Notes: a model not told the origin generated them from the letters alone. Counted from the stretch's first letter, positions 1-8,377 are shown. The stretch is DNA of 64,000 nucleotides from an uncultured Thiothrix sp. (GCF_937873765.1 NZ_CALMZC010000041.1:1-64000); one strand, 5' to 3'. A program made the numbers and translations.

Positions 1-42
1 ACCAGTTTACACCAGCAGGATCTTATACGTGGAAACTTCTAG

Positions 43-483
43 CTAGTTACTTAGTTCCTTAGCGCTTTTCACATTCAAAGATTTTTTTACTAAGAAACCT
101 TGACCGTCATAATAGTTAGTCGCGACAAACGTTAAGCCCATACCCGTATCACGGCTTAAAGTACCCGTAGAGTTACGGGACAGCATATCCACTTCACCTG
201 ACTGTAAAGCAGTGAAGCGCTCTTTTGCGGTTAAGGAAGTAAATTTAACTTTGTTAGGATCACCAAAAACAGCGGCTGCCACTGCACGGCAGACATCAAT
301 ATCTAAACCTGACCAGTTACCTTTTTCATCTTGGTTAGCAAAGCCGGGGAATGGGGTGTTAATACCACATTTTACCGCATCATTTTTCTTAACCGCATCT
401 AAAGTAGCGCCCGCGTGCGCTGCTGGCATCGCAAAGCTGGCAGACAACAAGCCCGCAACTGCCAATGTTTTTGCAGATTTCAT
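43..483 (-). pseudogene. aapJ: Truncated amino-acid ABC transporter substrate-binding protein (AapJ-like)
   Basis: The 146 residues resemble the N-terminal part of the general L-amino-acid binding proteins (AapJ type, usually about 340 residues): a signal peptide starting MKSAKTLAVAG and cleaved near AHA-GATL, then GINTPFPGFA and GLDIDVCRAVAAAVFGD, which belong to the amino-acid binding fold. Homology stops abruptly after the AKEL motif, a stop codon follows within three residues, and the other two frames of the last 42 bases do not restore it. I chose the ATG at 483 because a GAGGAGAAT ribosome site lies just upstream; an upstream in-frame start would only add a non-signal extension. The periplasmic binding lobe 2 is missing, so this copy is probably non-functional. 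An insertion or rearrangement just left of base 43, or an assembly edge, could explain it. Confidence 0.6.
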
Positions 484-771
484 GGATTCTCCTCTTCTCT
501 CAAATGTTGTTATGCACAACGTTTAGTTAAAACCGAGCTTTAAGTCAGCTTAAAGTCGATGACTTAAACCTATCCTAATAAACAGAAAAATACAACTTTT
601 CTTTTAAGAGTCAAAATAAATAAACTCCAATACAAACAAAAACATAAACGAACAAAACATCATGAATTGGTAAAAAATATTAGACAATTGACTTGTTCAT
701 ACCAGAAATCAATTACCTTTCCCCTTCAATAAAGCTCATTGTATGATCTTGTTTTTATCAGGACTTTATGG

Positions 772-1257
772 ATGTCTACCACACCAGAAAACAAATCCAA
801 GCTAGATCGTATTGATAAGAAAATTCTGCGCGAATTACAAAATGATGGCCGAATTTCCTTTGTCGATTTAGCTGAAAAAGTTGGCTTAAGTACTTCTCCT
901 TGTCTTGAACGAGTACGCCGCTTAGAGCGCACCGGTTACATTAAAAGCTATACAGCCCTACTTTGTCCTGCGCAAATGGATGCTAGCTTATTAGTGTTTG
1001 TCGAAATTAGTTTGAATTATCTCTCCAGTGATATCTTCGAACAATTCCGTGACGCTGTTCGACAGTGGCCACAAATCCTTGAATGTCATCTAGTAGCCGG
1101 TGATTTTGATTACTTATTAAAAATACGCATCAAAAACATGGCCTCCTATCGCACACTGCTAGGCGATATTCTGCATACTCTCCCCGGTGTTCGTGATTCA
1201 CGTACTCTAGTTGCGATGGAAACGGTCTATGAGTCCTCACAACTCTATATCGACTAG
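772..1257 (+). CDS. dadR: Lrp/AsnC family transcriptional regulator (DadR/BkdR-like)
   Basis: A 161-residue protein with the two Lrp domains. The N-terminal helix-turn-helix covers about residues 10-60 (LDRIDKKILRELQNDGRI, then AEKVGLSTSPCLERVRRLE), and the C-terminal RAM ligand-binding domain covers about 70-155, with the GDFDYLLKI strand typical of amino-acid sensing. The start is taken at ATG 772, preceded by AGGA; an 11-residue upstream extension is possible but lacks the usual start. It ends 7 bases from the convergent alanine racemase gene. In Pseudomonas and Escherichia an Lrp-type activator controls dadA/dadX in response to L-alanine, and the position beside alr, ridA and dadA suggests the same role. 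The symbol rests on this context; other Lrp paralogues are possible. Confidence 0.82.
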   Translation: MSTTPENKSKLDRIDKKILRELQNDGRISFVDLAEKVGLSTSPCLERVRRLERTGYIKSYTALLCPAQMDASLLVFVEISLNYLSSDIFEQFRDAVRQWPQILECHLVAGDFDYLLKIRIKNMASYRTLLGDILHTLPGVRDSRTLVAMETVYESSQLYID

Positions 1258-1264
1258 ACTGACT

Positions 1265-2341
1265 CTAACCAATATAGGTCAAAGGAACTCGCCGTGTTAC
1301 CCCGGTAAACAGGGTATAAGGAATTGTATTACTAGCTGCAGCGACTTCTGTTGCTAAGACTTGATCACCCCAACACTCTACACGATCACCGATTTGGCAA
1401 CTCATACCTGTGATATCAATGGTCAACATATCCATCGAGACGCGCCCAATTAAACGAGTACGTATCCCATTTACTGCAATTGGCGTGCCATCTATCGCAT
1501 GACGCGGATAACCATCTGCATAACCCATCGCAACCACGCCTACAGTAGTTGCTTGCTCACAGCGGAAACGCGCACCATAGCCAATCGGTTCACCAGCTGC
1601 TAGCTCACGTATTGCAATTAAAGCCGACTCTAAGCGCATCGCGGGTTTCAATTGAGCCGCCGCCTCATTCTGCTCTGTAAATGGTGAAGCGCCATACAGC
1701 ATCAACCCCGGACGCACGTACTCTGAATGGGCAACCGGCCACGCTAAAATAGCCGGTGAATTTGCTAAACAATGTGGTGCTTTTAGACCTGCCACAGCGG
1801 CTTTAAATTGTTGCAATTGCTGCAAAGTGTCATCACTATTAACTTCATCTGCTCTTGCGAAATGCGTCATCAACGTAATAGACTCAAGATGCTTGCATGC
1901 TTGCAGTGCAACCCAAAGCGCTTTGACCTCAGATGGTGCAAAGCCTAGGCGATGCATACCTGTATCAATTTTCAAAAAAATCTTAAATCTGTTTTTAGGT
2001 TTGGCAACTAACAAACTGGTGAGTTGCTGCTGATTGTGCACCACCAAAGATAAAGACTCGCGATCAGCAAGCAGCAATTCATCCGCAGTGAAGATCCCCT
2101 CTAAGAGTAAAATAGGTGCTTTAATTCCCGCTACTCGTAACTCCAGAGCCTCTTCAATGCAAGCGACGCCAAAACCATCAACTTCTGCCTCTAAAGCTTG
2201 GGCTACTCTAACTGCACCATGCCCATAAGCATTCGCCTTAATAATGGCAAATGCTTGGGCATTTTTGGTCAATTTCTTAGCTAAACGGTAGTTATGCCGG
2301 ATTGCTTCTAAATCAATCACAGCAATCGCTGGACGCGCCAT
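1265..2341 (-). CDS. alr: Alanine racemase, catabolic type
   Basis: A 358-residue PLP-dependent racemase that interconverts L- and D-alanine. The N-terminal TIM barrel carries the PLP lysine at residue 35 (IIKANAYGHG), and the C-terminal beta domain carries the catalytic tyrosine in IGYGARF and the VSMDMLTIDI strand. Length matches the family. The ATG shares one base with the ridA stop (TAATG), so translation is probably coupled. As the distal gene of dadA-ridA-alr it most likely supplies D-alanine to the dehydrogenase, that is, a DadX-type catabolic enzyme, although it could also be the only source of D-alanine for peptidoglycan, which cannot be decided from this window. Confidence 0.93.
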   Translation of the reverse strand: MARPAIAVIDLEAIRHNYRLAKKLTKNAQAFAIIKANAYGHGAVRVAQALEAEVDGFGVACIEEALELRVAGIKAPILLLEGIFTADELLLADRESLSLVVHNQQQLTSLLVAKPKNRFKIFLKIDTGMHRLGFAPSEVKALWVALQACKHLESITLMTHFARADEVNSDDTLQQLQQFKAAVAGLKAPHCLANSPAILAWPVAHSEYVRPGLMLYGASPFTEQNEAAAQLKPAMRLESALIAIRELAAGEPIGYGARFRCEQATTVGVVAMGYADGYPRHAIDGTPIAVNGIRTRLIGRVSMDMLTIDITGMSCQIGDRVECWGDQVLATEVAAASNTIPYTLFTGVTRRVPLTYIG

Positions 2342-2730
2342 TAGGAAGCCAGCACCAAAACACCTTCCACTTCTACCATCACACCTAAAGGTAAAGAAGC
2401 AACGCCTACTGCAGCACGGGCCGGAAAGGGTTCAGAGAAATACCGCTTCATAACTTCATTCACCGCAGCGAAATTACTCAGATCGGTTAAATAAATATTT
2501 AACTTCACAAAATCTCTGCAAGAACCACCCGCTGCTACCGCAACAGCTTGTAAGTTTTTGAAAACTTGCTCAGCCTGACCTGCAAAATCAGTCGCCTCTA
2601 CTTTCATCGTATTCGGATTCAAAGGAATTTGCCCAGAACAATAGATGGTATTCCCTGCACGCACTGCTTGTGAATAAGGACCAATCGCAGCAGGTGCAGA
2701 AGTAGTGGCAATAATAGTTTTTTCAATCAC
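2341..2730 (-). CDS. ridA: RidA family reactive enamine/imine deaminase
   Basis: A 129-residue YjgF/YER057c/UK114 family protein. It contains the family blocks AIGPYSQAV near residue 16, [10 protein letters not shown], the FKNLQAV helix and [13 protein letters not shown], which holds the conserved arginine that binds the carboxylate of imine substrates. RidA hydrolyses reactive imines released by PLP enzymes and amino-acid dehydrogenases, which fits its place between dadA and alr. I chose the GTG at 2730 because AAGGA lies 7 bases upstream; a TTG at 2751 would add seven residues without a ribosome site. It is cytosolic and expected to act as a trimer. Confidence 0.9.
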   Translation of the reverse strand: MIEKTIIATTSAPAAIGPYSQAVRAGNTIYCSGQIPLNPNTMKVEATDFAGQAEQVFKNLQAVAVAAGGSCRDFVKLNIYLTDLSNFAAVNEVMKRYFSEPFPARAAVGVASLPLGVMVEVEGVLVLAS

Positions 2731-2767
2731 AATAACATCCTTATAAGTCAATCAGTTTTAATGGAAG

Positions 2768-4051
2768 CTAGATGCTAGCTTTAACCCGATTAGCAAAGCT
2801 ATAACGCTGCATGCTTAAGCCTTCTAAATCAATGCCCGGTTTTTGCCCGGCCATCATATCAGCTAATAAACGTCCGGAACCACAGGCCATCGTCCAACCT
2901 AGAGTCCCATGCCCAGTGTTAATGAATAAATTAGAATAAGGTGAAGCGCCTAAGACGGGAGTACCGTCGGGTGTCATCGGGCGTAAACCTGTCCAGAAAT
3001 TATCTTCCCTCATATCGGCAGCTTTCGGGAACATATCAGAGACCACAAACCGCACCGTTTGCCGTCGCTCCTCTTGCAAGCTTAAATCATGTCCGGTTAA
3101 TTCCGCAGTTCCTGCAACCCGTACACGATCACCAAGCCGCGTAATCGCTACTTTATAAGTTTCATCCATCACCGTAGACACAGGCGCATCCTCTGGACTC
3201 ACGATAGGCACTGTAATTGAATAACCCTTAACAGGATAAACTGGAATATCAATCCCGATGGGCTTAAGTAATTGTGGAGAGTAGCTGCCTAAAGCCATCA
3301 CATATTGATCTGCGGTCAGCACCCCTTGATCTGTTTTTACACCACTAATTTTGCCATTACTGACTAAAATCTCTTCAATATTGACTCCATAACGGAATAC
3401 CACACCTTTAGAGATACAGTTTGCTGCTAAATTTTGGGTGAACATTAAACAATCACCGGTTTCATCCAAAGGTAAGCGTAAGCCACCACGGATTTTTTCC
3501 CGTACATGCTTTAAGCCCGGTTCTGCAGCCATACAACCGTCCACATCGAGTATTTCATAAGGTACTTTGCATTCATCCAGAATATCTGTGTCCTTCTTTG
3601 CACCTTGGACTTGAGCATCGGTACGAAATACTTGCAAGGTACCACGGGTACGCTCGTCATAACTGATACCTGTTTCGGTACGTAACTCATCAATAGATTG
3701 ACGGCTATATTCTGCAATTCTGAGCATACGTGCTTTATTAACGTGATAGCGCGCTGTAGTGCAATTGCGCAACATCATCAGAATAAAACGGAACATAGCG
3801 GCATCCATGCGGCTAGGGCGAATCACTAAAGGTGAATGTTCGCTCAACATCCATTTAATCGCCTTCATTGGGATACCAGGTCCCGCCCAAGGGGCTGAAT
3901 AGCCCGGAGAAATTTGCCCCGCATTCGCAAAACTGGTTTCTAAACCAGAGCGCGGCTGCCGATCTAAAACCGTGACTTGATAGCCTAAACGATTCAAATA
4001 ATAAGCCGTGGTAGTGCCAATCACTCCACTGCCAATCACGATAGCGTGCAT
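2768..4051 (-). CDS. dadA: D-amino acid dehydrogenase small subunit
   Basis: A 427-residue FAD-dependent oxidoreductase of the DAO family. The dinucleotide-binding motif GSGVIGTTTAYYL lies at the very N-terminus, followed by NAGQISPGYSAPWAGPG, which is diagnostic for DadA, and near the C-terminus come WTGLRPMTPDGTPVLG and NTGHGTLGWTMACGSG for flavin and substrate contacts. It oxidises D-alanine to pyruvate and ammonia, passing electrons to the membrane quinone pool. The ATG at 4051 has an AGGAG-type site upstream. It is the first gene of dadA-ridA-alr, with the promoter in the long AT-rich gap to the right. Confidence 0.94.
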   Translation of the reverse strand: MHAIVIGSGVIGTTTAYYLNRLGYQVTVLDRQPRSGLETSFANAGQISPGYSAPWAGPGIPMKAIKWMLSEHSPLVIRPSRMDAAMFRFILMMLRNCTTARYHVNKARMLRIAEYSRQSIDELRTETGISYDERTRGTLQVFRTDAQVQGAKKDTDILDECKVPYEILDVDGCMAAEPGLKHVREKIRGGLRLPLDETGDCLMFTQNLAANCISKGVVFRYGVNIEEILVSNGKISGVKTDQGVLTADQYVMALGSYSPQLLKPIGIDIPVYPVKGYSITVPIVSPEDAPVSTVMDETYKVAITRLGDRVRVAGTAELTGHDLSLQEERRQTVRFVVSDMFPKAADMREDNFWTGLRPMTPDGTPVLGASPYSNLFINTGHGTLGWTMACGSGRLLADMMAGQKPGIDLEGLSMQRYSFANRVKASI

Positions 4052-4668
4052 GATAGTAATAGCTCCTGATATGGCTTAACGCCTTAGTAGTAGCATCATT
4101 CTAAGCGAGACCTTGCAAAATATTTTTCTATATTTTCTATATATTTCAGAATTTTTTTCTGTTTTTTTATCAACTCACTAGCACTAGAAGATTTTCTGCG
4201 GAAGCCTTATTTTTAAGCATTTCGTCTTTCAAAAGCTCCTACAGTCTAGCTTAGTTTTAAATATAACTCTTTTTGAGTCAGCTTAAACTGCACTAAACAC
4301 TTAAGCCTTTTTCATAAAACTTTCTACTGCCTATTTTGTGCAGATGCAGCAAATGTTGCTGAGTAACCTAAATACTACTAAAAACCTAACAAAATTTTAC
4401 TTGAGTTAGCACTCAAGGGGTTCGTACACCTATTCACAAAAACGCTTAGTTCCTCAGCAAAATTATCGCTATCTTGCGGATTATTATAGCAATACCATTT
4501 AGCTGCTTTATGATGATTTTTCTAAGAAACTACTGATAATCTCAAAAGTAACTGTTAGTATCTGTGTAAAACAACAACAACTGTATCTAAACCGCTAGAA
4601 CAAAGTAGTGCATAGAGCAAACCCCACTTTATGGCTCCCCCACTACGTTCAAGTCGAGGAATTAGTCG
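4052..4668. other. 617-base intergenic region with dadA promoter side and a short inverted repeat
   Basis: This is the longest gene-free stretch in the window and is AT-rich, with poly-T/poly-A runs at 4120-4170. It separates the leftward dadA operon from the rightward gene at 4669, so it must hold two divergent promoters. A 7-bp inverted repeat (CTTGAGT / ACTCAAG, loop of 4) lies at 4400-4417 and could be an operator, but I cannot assign a regulator. I see no convincing ORF, tRNA or terminator here. Confidence 0.5.
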
Positions 4669-5250
4669 ATGAACATAACGATGAATGCTGTATTTATCAA
4701 AACCCCTAAAGGTCGCGAGGAGGTTGATTCAAAAGCAGGCGGTTTATCTTTGATTATGCGCCGTGTATTGATCTTTTTAGATGGAAAACGCACTCTTCGC
4801 GAAGTCAAAACCCTGCCTAAAATCGACGATGTCGAGCAAATCATTACTAGTTTAGAGAAACAAGGTTATATTCAACTCGTTTCTGGCGAGACTGAGACTG
4901 CCACAGAATCTGCTGTAAATTCCAAAAATATTAATCCTCTGTTAGTCAATCGGCTTGACAGGAATGCTGTTCCAGCTTTTATTCCACCTGCCCGGAATGG
5001 CCACTTCCGTCCCTTACCTGCACGTGTCGATGTAGCCCAATTGAAGATGGCAAAAAATTTCATGGCCAACACTTTGAACGCCTTCGTCGGTACTTTTGGC
5101 TCTAGTGCACTCATTAATCGTATTGAACGCTGTGAGGATCATGAATCCTTACGTGCCATTTATGATGATTGGCTCAATGCGATTATGGGCACTAAACAAG
5201 GTAGAAAGGATGTGGATAACCTCAAGGCTAAATTACTGGAGGTTTTATAA
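4669..5250 (+). CDS. Hypothetical protein with winged-helix-like N-terminus
   Basis: A 193-residue soluble protein that I cannot assign to a named gene. Residues 1-68 look like a small winged-helix domain (FIKTPKGREEV, MRRVLIFLDGKRTLREV, a helix, then KQGYIQLVSG as wing and end). A Ser/Thr/Asn-rich linker follows, then a helical C-terminal half (about 110-193) with GRKDVDNLKAKLLEVL. There is no signal peptide or membrane segment. The GAGGA site before ATG 4669 supports this start. It ends one base before the convergent YchJ-like gene. A regulatory or adaptor role is plausible from the fold only. Confidence 0.7.
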   Translation: MNITMNAVFIKTPKGREEVDSKAGGLSLIMRRVLIFLDGKRTLREVKTLPKIDDVEQIITSLEKQGYIQLVSGETETATESAVNSKNINPLLVNRLDRNAVPAFIPPARNGHFRPLPARVDVAQLKMAKNFMANTLNAFVGTFGSSALINRIERCEDHESLRAIYDDWLNAIMGTKQGRKDVDNLKAKLLEVL

Positions 5251-5251
5251 A

Positions 5252-5668
5252 CTAAGTGTTCGCTTCACTCTTCCCCAAGGGTGTAGTTGGCAAAGCGTCT
5301 AAATACACCCAGCGGCCTTTTTCCCGCACAAAACGGCTTCGCTCATGCAAATGCTGAGCCTGTCCGTCTTCAGAAAAATACGCAATAAATTCAACGAAAC
5401 CTGTTTGGTCTTCGCTTTGCCCCGCTTCAGTATGAATGATTTCTAATTTTTCCCAGTGCAATCCCTTAGACTGTACCAAGCTTTTTTTACTTGAGCGGGT
5501 ACTGCTATGCCAACTGCGATGCAGGTAAGCGGCATCGGCAAGTACATAAGCACTATAGCGCGAGCGCATTAAGGCTTCAGCGGTCGGCGCTGCTTTACCA
5601 GCATGGAAAGGTCGACAACATTGCGTGTAAGCTAGACCTGAGCCACAAGGGCATACATGCAGACTCAT
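5252..5668 (-). CDS. YchJ family (UPF0225) SEC-C motif protein
   Basis: A 138-residue protein opening with a SEC-C zinc-binding motif, CPCGSGLAYTQCC, followed by the YchJ-type body (AEALMRSRYSAYVL, W.S.TR, GFVEFIAYF, LHERSRFVREKGRWVYLDA), an NTF2-like fold. Only the N-terminal SEC-C is present, whereas some homologues such as E. coli YchJ carry a second one at the C-terminus. The start is set at ATG 5668, directly before the cysteine motif, three bases beyond the... esterase stop at 5671, so the two genes are effectively joined. Function of the family is not established. Confidence 0.85.
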   Translation of the reverse strand: MSLHVCPCGSGLAYTQCCRPFHAGKAAPTAEALMRSRYSAYVLADAAYLHRSWHSSTRSSKKSLVQSKGLHWEKLEIIHTEAGQSEDQTGFVEFIAYFSEDGQAQHLHERSRFVREKGRWVYLDALPTTPLGKSEANT

Positions 5669-5670
5669 GA

Positions 5671-6339
5671 CTATTCGGCCTTGAATAACCATTGTTGAAT
5701 AAATCGTGCTAAATCCTGAACCTCTGCAGCACTCACACTATGCTCCATCGCATAGCTAAAATACTCAGGTGTATACCCCAGTGCTTGCAAACGTTGCTGT
5801 GCTTTTTTGCCTAAACTTTCGGGCACTACGGAGTCTTGTGAACCATGAAAAATCGCTATCGGTAAGTTCTGATTAGCCGCATTGAATTGAATGGTATCGG
5901 CGGTCGCAAAATAGGTCGACAGCGCCAATAAGCCACCTAAAGGTTTGGGGTAACTCAGTGCCGTTTGATAAGCGACCGCGCCCCCTTGAGAAAAACCTGC
6001 TAACACAATCCGTTCGCTAGGAATGCCTTTTTCTAACTCACGATCAATCAGTTGAGCGACCGCTTGAGCGGAAGCTTCTAATTGCTTCACATCCACCTTA
6101 CGATCAATATCCATCGCTAGAATGTCATACCAAGCTGGCATCACATAACCACCATTAATCGTGACAGGAATAGCCGGTGCATGCGGGAAAATAAAGCGGA
6201 TCGCTGCAGTTGTAGGTAGTTTTAACTCAGGAACAATCGGCTCGAAATCATGCCCATCAGCACCTAAACCATGCAACCAAATAACACTCGCCGTCGCAGT
6301 TTGGCTTGGCTCAATCAGCAGGGCTGGCAAATAATCCAT
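5671..6339 (-). CDS. Alpha/beta hydrolase, carboxylesterase / acyl-protein thioesterase family
   Basis: A 222-residue single-domain alpha/beta hydrolase of the phospholipase/carboxylesterase (Abhydrolase_2) family. The oxyanion block is IWLHGLGADGHDF, the nucleophile elbow GFSQGGAVA carries the catalytic serine, GSQDSVVP holds the catalytic aspartate, and EHSV near the C-terminus the histidine. WYDI near residue 80 is also a family hallmark. No signal peptide, so it is cytosolic. I prefer ATG 6339, with AAGGA 8 bases upstream, over an ATG 15 bases earlier. Natural substrate is unknown; short acyl esters are typical. Confidence 0.9.
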   Translation of the reverse strand: MDYLPALLIEPSQTATASVIWLHGLGADGHDFEPIVPELKLPTTAAIRFIFPHAPAIPVTINGGYVMPAWYDILAMDIDRKVDVKQLEASAQAVAQLIDRELEKGIPSERIVLAGFSQGGAVAYQTALSYPKPLGGLLALSTYFATADTIQFNAANQNLPIAIFHGSQDSVVPESLGKKAQQRLQALGYTPEYFSYAMEHSVSAAEVQDLARFIQQWLFKAE

Positions 6340-6486
6340 GTACTGTTCCTTCATCTCGATACATTTAAACTGCAGTTATTTTACAGTTTTCACCAGAAAG
6401 AAACAGTTAAGGACTGAGTTGAGTGAGGAGAAGAATTCCGCGTGGGTAATGCGCCGCAACGTTTGCCTAGCAGAATTCAAAACTGA

Positions 6487-6954
6487 CTACAGTTGACTTT
6501 GCAGATAGTTTTGTAGACCGATTTTATCGATCAAGCCTAATTGCTTTTCTAGCCAATAAGCATGATCCTCTTCAGTGTCGCTCAATTGTACGCGCAACAT
6601 CTCACGGGTCACATAGTCTTGTTGAGTTTCGCAGATGTGAATGGCTGCTTTGAGAGCAGCTTGGACTTGATACTCAAGCTGTAAGTCATTTTTGAGCATA
6701 CTGGGCACATCCGTGCCTAGATTGATCAGATCTTGCTGATTCAAGTCTGGAAGCGTATCTAAAAAGAGTAACCGCTGAATAATGGCATCCGCGTGCCCGC
6801 TTTCCTCTTGGCACTCATGCTCATAATGCTCGGCTAATTTCTCCAAACCCCAATCGGCACACAGCCGCGAATGCGCAAAATATTGATCGCGAGCGGCTAG
6901 CTCACCAGCGAGCAATCGTTTTAGAACCTCAATAACTTGCTGACTTCCCTGCAT
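6487..6954 (-). CDS. bfr: Bacterioferritin subunit with ferroxidase centre, lacking the heme ligand
   Basis: A 155-residue ferritin-like four-helix protein. The di-iron ferroxidase ligands are all present: E18, E51, H54, E94, then E128 and H131 (one residue shifted from E. coli Bfr 127/130). Position 52, where bacterioferritin has the heme-binding methionine, is serine. It lies 9 bases downstream of a second bacterioferritin gene that has the reverse pattern, so the two subunits very likely co-assemble into a mixed 24-mer that stores iron. Closely similar split pairs are known from Pseudomonas putida and Neisseria. Confidence 0.92.
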   Translation of the reverse strand: MQGSQQVIEVLKRLLAGELAARDQYFAHSRLCADWGLEKLAEHYEHECQEESGHADAIIQRLLFLDTLPDLNQQDLINLGTDVPSMLKNDLQLEYQVQAALKAAIHICETQQDYVTREMLRVQLSDTEEDHAYWLEKQLGLIDKIGLQNYLQSQL

Positions 6955-6963
6955 ACTGACCTC

Positions 6964-7434
6964 CTAAGTGGCAGCTAATGACTGCAAATAGTTTTGTTCA
7001 CCGGTATTGGCTAATAGCCATTGTTGAGACTCAAGCCAATCGATTTGCTCCTCCTCTTCCTCCAAAAGTTCTTGCAGCATCTCGCGAGAGACATAATCTT
7101 GAGCTTGCTCACAGGCTAGAATAGCGGTTTTTAGCTCAGCGACCCGCTCCAAACCCAGTTGCATATCATTGGCTAATATTTCTGGAATATCCTCGCCAAT
7201 ATACAGCTTGCCTAAATCTTGCAGATTCGGTAAGCCCTCCAAGAACAAAATGCGCTGAATAAGTTCGTCAGCTTGCTTCATGGCTTTAATTGAGCGTTTG
7301 TACTCACGCTCATTAAACTTCTCCAAGCCCCAATTAGCGCTCATGCGTGCATGTAGAAAATACTGGTTTATGGCGACAAGTTGCCCCCGTAATACCGTAT
7401 TTAAAGCACGCGTAATCACTGGACTTCCTTGCAT
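6964..7434 (-). CDS. bfr: Bacterioferritin subunit with heme ligand, ferroxidase ligands lost
   Basis: A 156-residue bacterioferritin. It keeps M52 (KAMKQAD), the axial heme ligand at the subunit dimer interface, but the ferroxidase ligands are replaced: Q18, A51, Q54, G94 and Q130; only the E127 position is kept. It therefore cannot oxidise Fe(II) by the normal centre and is expected to provide heme for electron flow to Bfd and iron release. It is the first gene of a two-gene operon with the ferroxidase-type subunit (9-base gap). A good ribosome site (AGGAG) precedes the ATG at 7434. Confidence 0.92.
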   Translation of the reverse strand: MQGSPVITRALNTVLRGQLVAINQYFLHARMSANWGLEKFNEREYKRSIKAMKQADELIQRILFLEGLPNLQDLGKLYIGEDIPEILANDMQLGLERVAELKTAILACEQAQDYVSREMLQELLEEEEEQIDWLESQQWLLANTGEQNYLQSLAAT

Positions 7435-7535
7435 AATAGCTCCTTTAGTGAGTTTAATAAGGAGTTTTCATGATAGGGAAGATGACTAGTAGCATGCAAA
7501 TTTTATGCAGATGAAATAGTACTTAATGAGGAAAA

Positions 7536-7561
7536 ATAAAGGGGCAGGAGGCTACCCCTTA
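7536..7561. terminator. Weak hairpin between bfr operon and 7621 gene
   Basis: AAGGGG at about 7539-7544 can pair with CCCCTT at about 7555-7560. The stem is only 6 bp and no clear T-run follows, so a terminator role for the leftward 7621 gene is only a possibility. Confidence 0.25.
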
Positions 7562-7620
7562 AGCTGTGACAAGACTGCCAGACCTTGTACACCCACTCTG
7601 CTGTTTAAGATTATCTATAA

Positions 7621-7983
7621 CTATGAGCGGTTATCAGACTTTGAGGATGAGAGTTTCCACGGTTTACGCCTAAACAAAGGCACAACATTATTTTTATTTA
7701 GCAAAACTTTGTTGTACTCTTTCAAATAACTACAATGACTAGTCGCTTGCTCGAACTGCCCTTTTAAGCAATTTGAACAATGCGCCAATAACAAACAGCG
7801 CACTAACTCTTGTTGAGTTGAAGGGTCTGCTCTACATAGTTCAGTTAGGCAAACATCACCTTGTTCTAAACATCGCTGTAGTTGTTCACCTGAAAATTGC
7901 GCCATGATTTCCCCCGTCTTGTTATTGCGTAACTCAATAAAAGGATCAACGCGATCTAACCAAGCATTAATTGAGAAAGTCAT
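7621..7983 (-). CDS. Hypothetical protein, probably Fur-controlled
   Basis: A 120-residue protein without signal peptide or membrane segment. It begins MTFSINAWLDRVDPFIELRN, has a cysteine-containing middle (QRCLEQGDVCLTELCRAD, LLLAHCSNCLKG) with about seven cysteines and two CxxC-like spacings, and ends in a basic tail (FRRKPWKLSSSKSDNRS). I do not recognise a characterised family. The start at ATG 7983 is favoured by GGGAG upstream; the longer form would begin inside the promoter. It sits between the bacterioferritin pair and bfd, divergent from bfd, with a Fur-box-like site 35 bases before its start, so a role in iron storage or release is inferred from context only. Confidence 0.72.
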   Translation of the reverse strand: MTFSINAWLDRVDPFIELRNNKTGEIMAQFSGEQLQRCLEQGDVCLTELCRADPSTQQELVRCLLLAHCSNCLKGQFEQATSHCSYLKEYNKVLLNKNNVVPLFRRKPWKLSSSKSDNRS

Positions 7984-8016
7984 CCTTACTCCCGTGAAGC
8001 TGCTGGCGATAAACTT

Positions 8017-8035
8017 ATAAATGAGAATCATTATT
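8017..8035. promoter_or_regulatory. Fur-box-like operator for the 7621 gene
   Basis: The site ataATGAGAATCATTATT agrees with the 19-bp Fur consensus (GATAATGATAATCATTATC) at about 14 of 19 positions. It lies 34-52 bases upstream of the leftward ATG at 7983, where it would overlap a promoter. Confidence 0.65.
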
Positions 8036-8071
8036 ATTTAATCTTAGAACAGTTTAGGGAGTTTTTCAAGC

Positions 8072-8139
8072 GAATGAGAACCACTTGCATTTGATTTTCA
8101 TTCTTATTATGATGCTAACATCAAGAATGATTCTTATTT
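8072..8139. promoter_or_regulatory. Fur-box-like sites in the bfd promoter
   Basis: Two imperfect Fur-like elements precede bfd: AATGAGAACCACTTGCATTT at about 8073-8092 and AAGAATGATTCTTATTT at 8123-8139 (about 11 of 19 to consensus). The first closely matches an element in front of the ferric transporter operon at 13543, which supports a shared iron regulator. Confidence 0.55.
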
Positions 8140-8151
8140 AGGTGTGAATCG

Positions 8152-8361
8152 ATGTACGTTTGCGTGTGTAATGTGGTCAGCGATAAAGCGATCAAACAAG
8201 CGGTACAACAAGGTCATGAGAGCTTTGAAGCAATCCAGCGTGAATTAGCGGTTGGAACTTGCTGTGGGCGCTGCAAGCCTTTTGCTCAAGAAGTCATCCG
8301 CCAATGTGTAGACCAACAGCAAGAACGACTGCCTGCTTTTTTTACGCCTGCTTTCGCTTAA
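8152..8361 (+). CDS. bfd: Bacterioferritin-associated ferredoxin
   Basis: A 69-residue [2Fe-2S] BFD-like protein. The four cluster cysteines are in place: C4 and C6 (MYVCVC) and C38 and C41 (CCGRC). Bfd docks on bacterioferritin at the heme and donates electrons that reduce stored Fe(III) for release; it is normally induced under iron limitation. That fits the bacterioferritin genes 0.7 kb away and the Fur-like boxes just upstream. HemP follows after 16 bases, so both are probably one transcript. Confidence 0.93.
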   Translation: MYVCVCNVVSDKAIKQAVQQGHESFEAIQRELAVGTCCGRCKPFAQEVIRQCVDQQQERLPAFFTPAFA

Positions 8362-8377
8362 CTCATGAGTTTGAACT

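Noticed and set aside
1..42. Transposon terminal repeat at the window edge
   Set aside because: Only 42 bases are visible, with no transposase and no matching inverted repeat in this window.
4052..4668. A possible small RNA or attenuator in the 617-base gap
   Set aside because: I could not find a promoter plus terminator pair; only a short 7-bp inverted repeat stands out.
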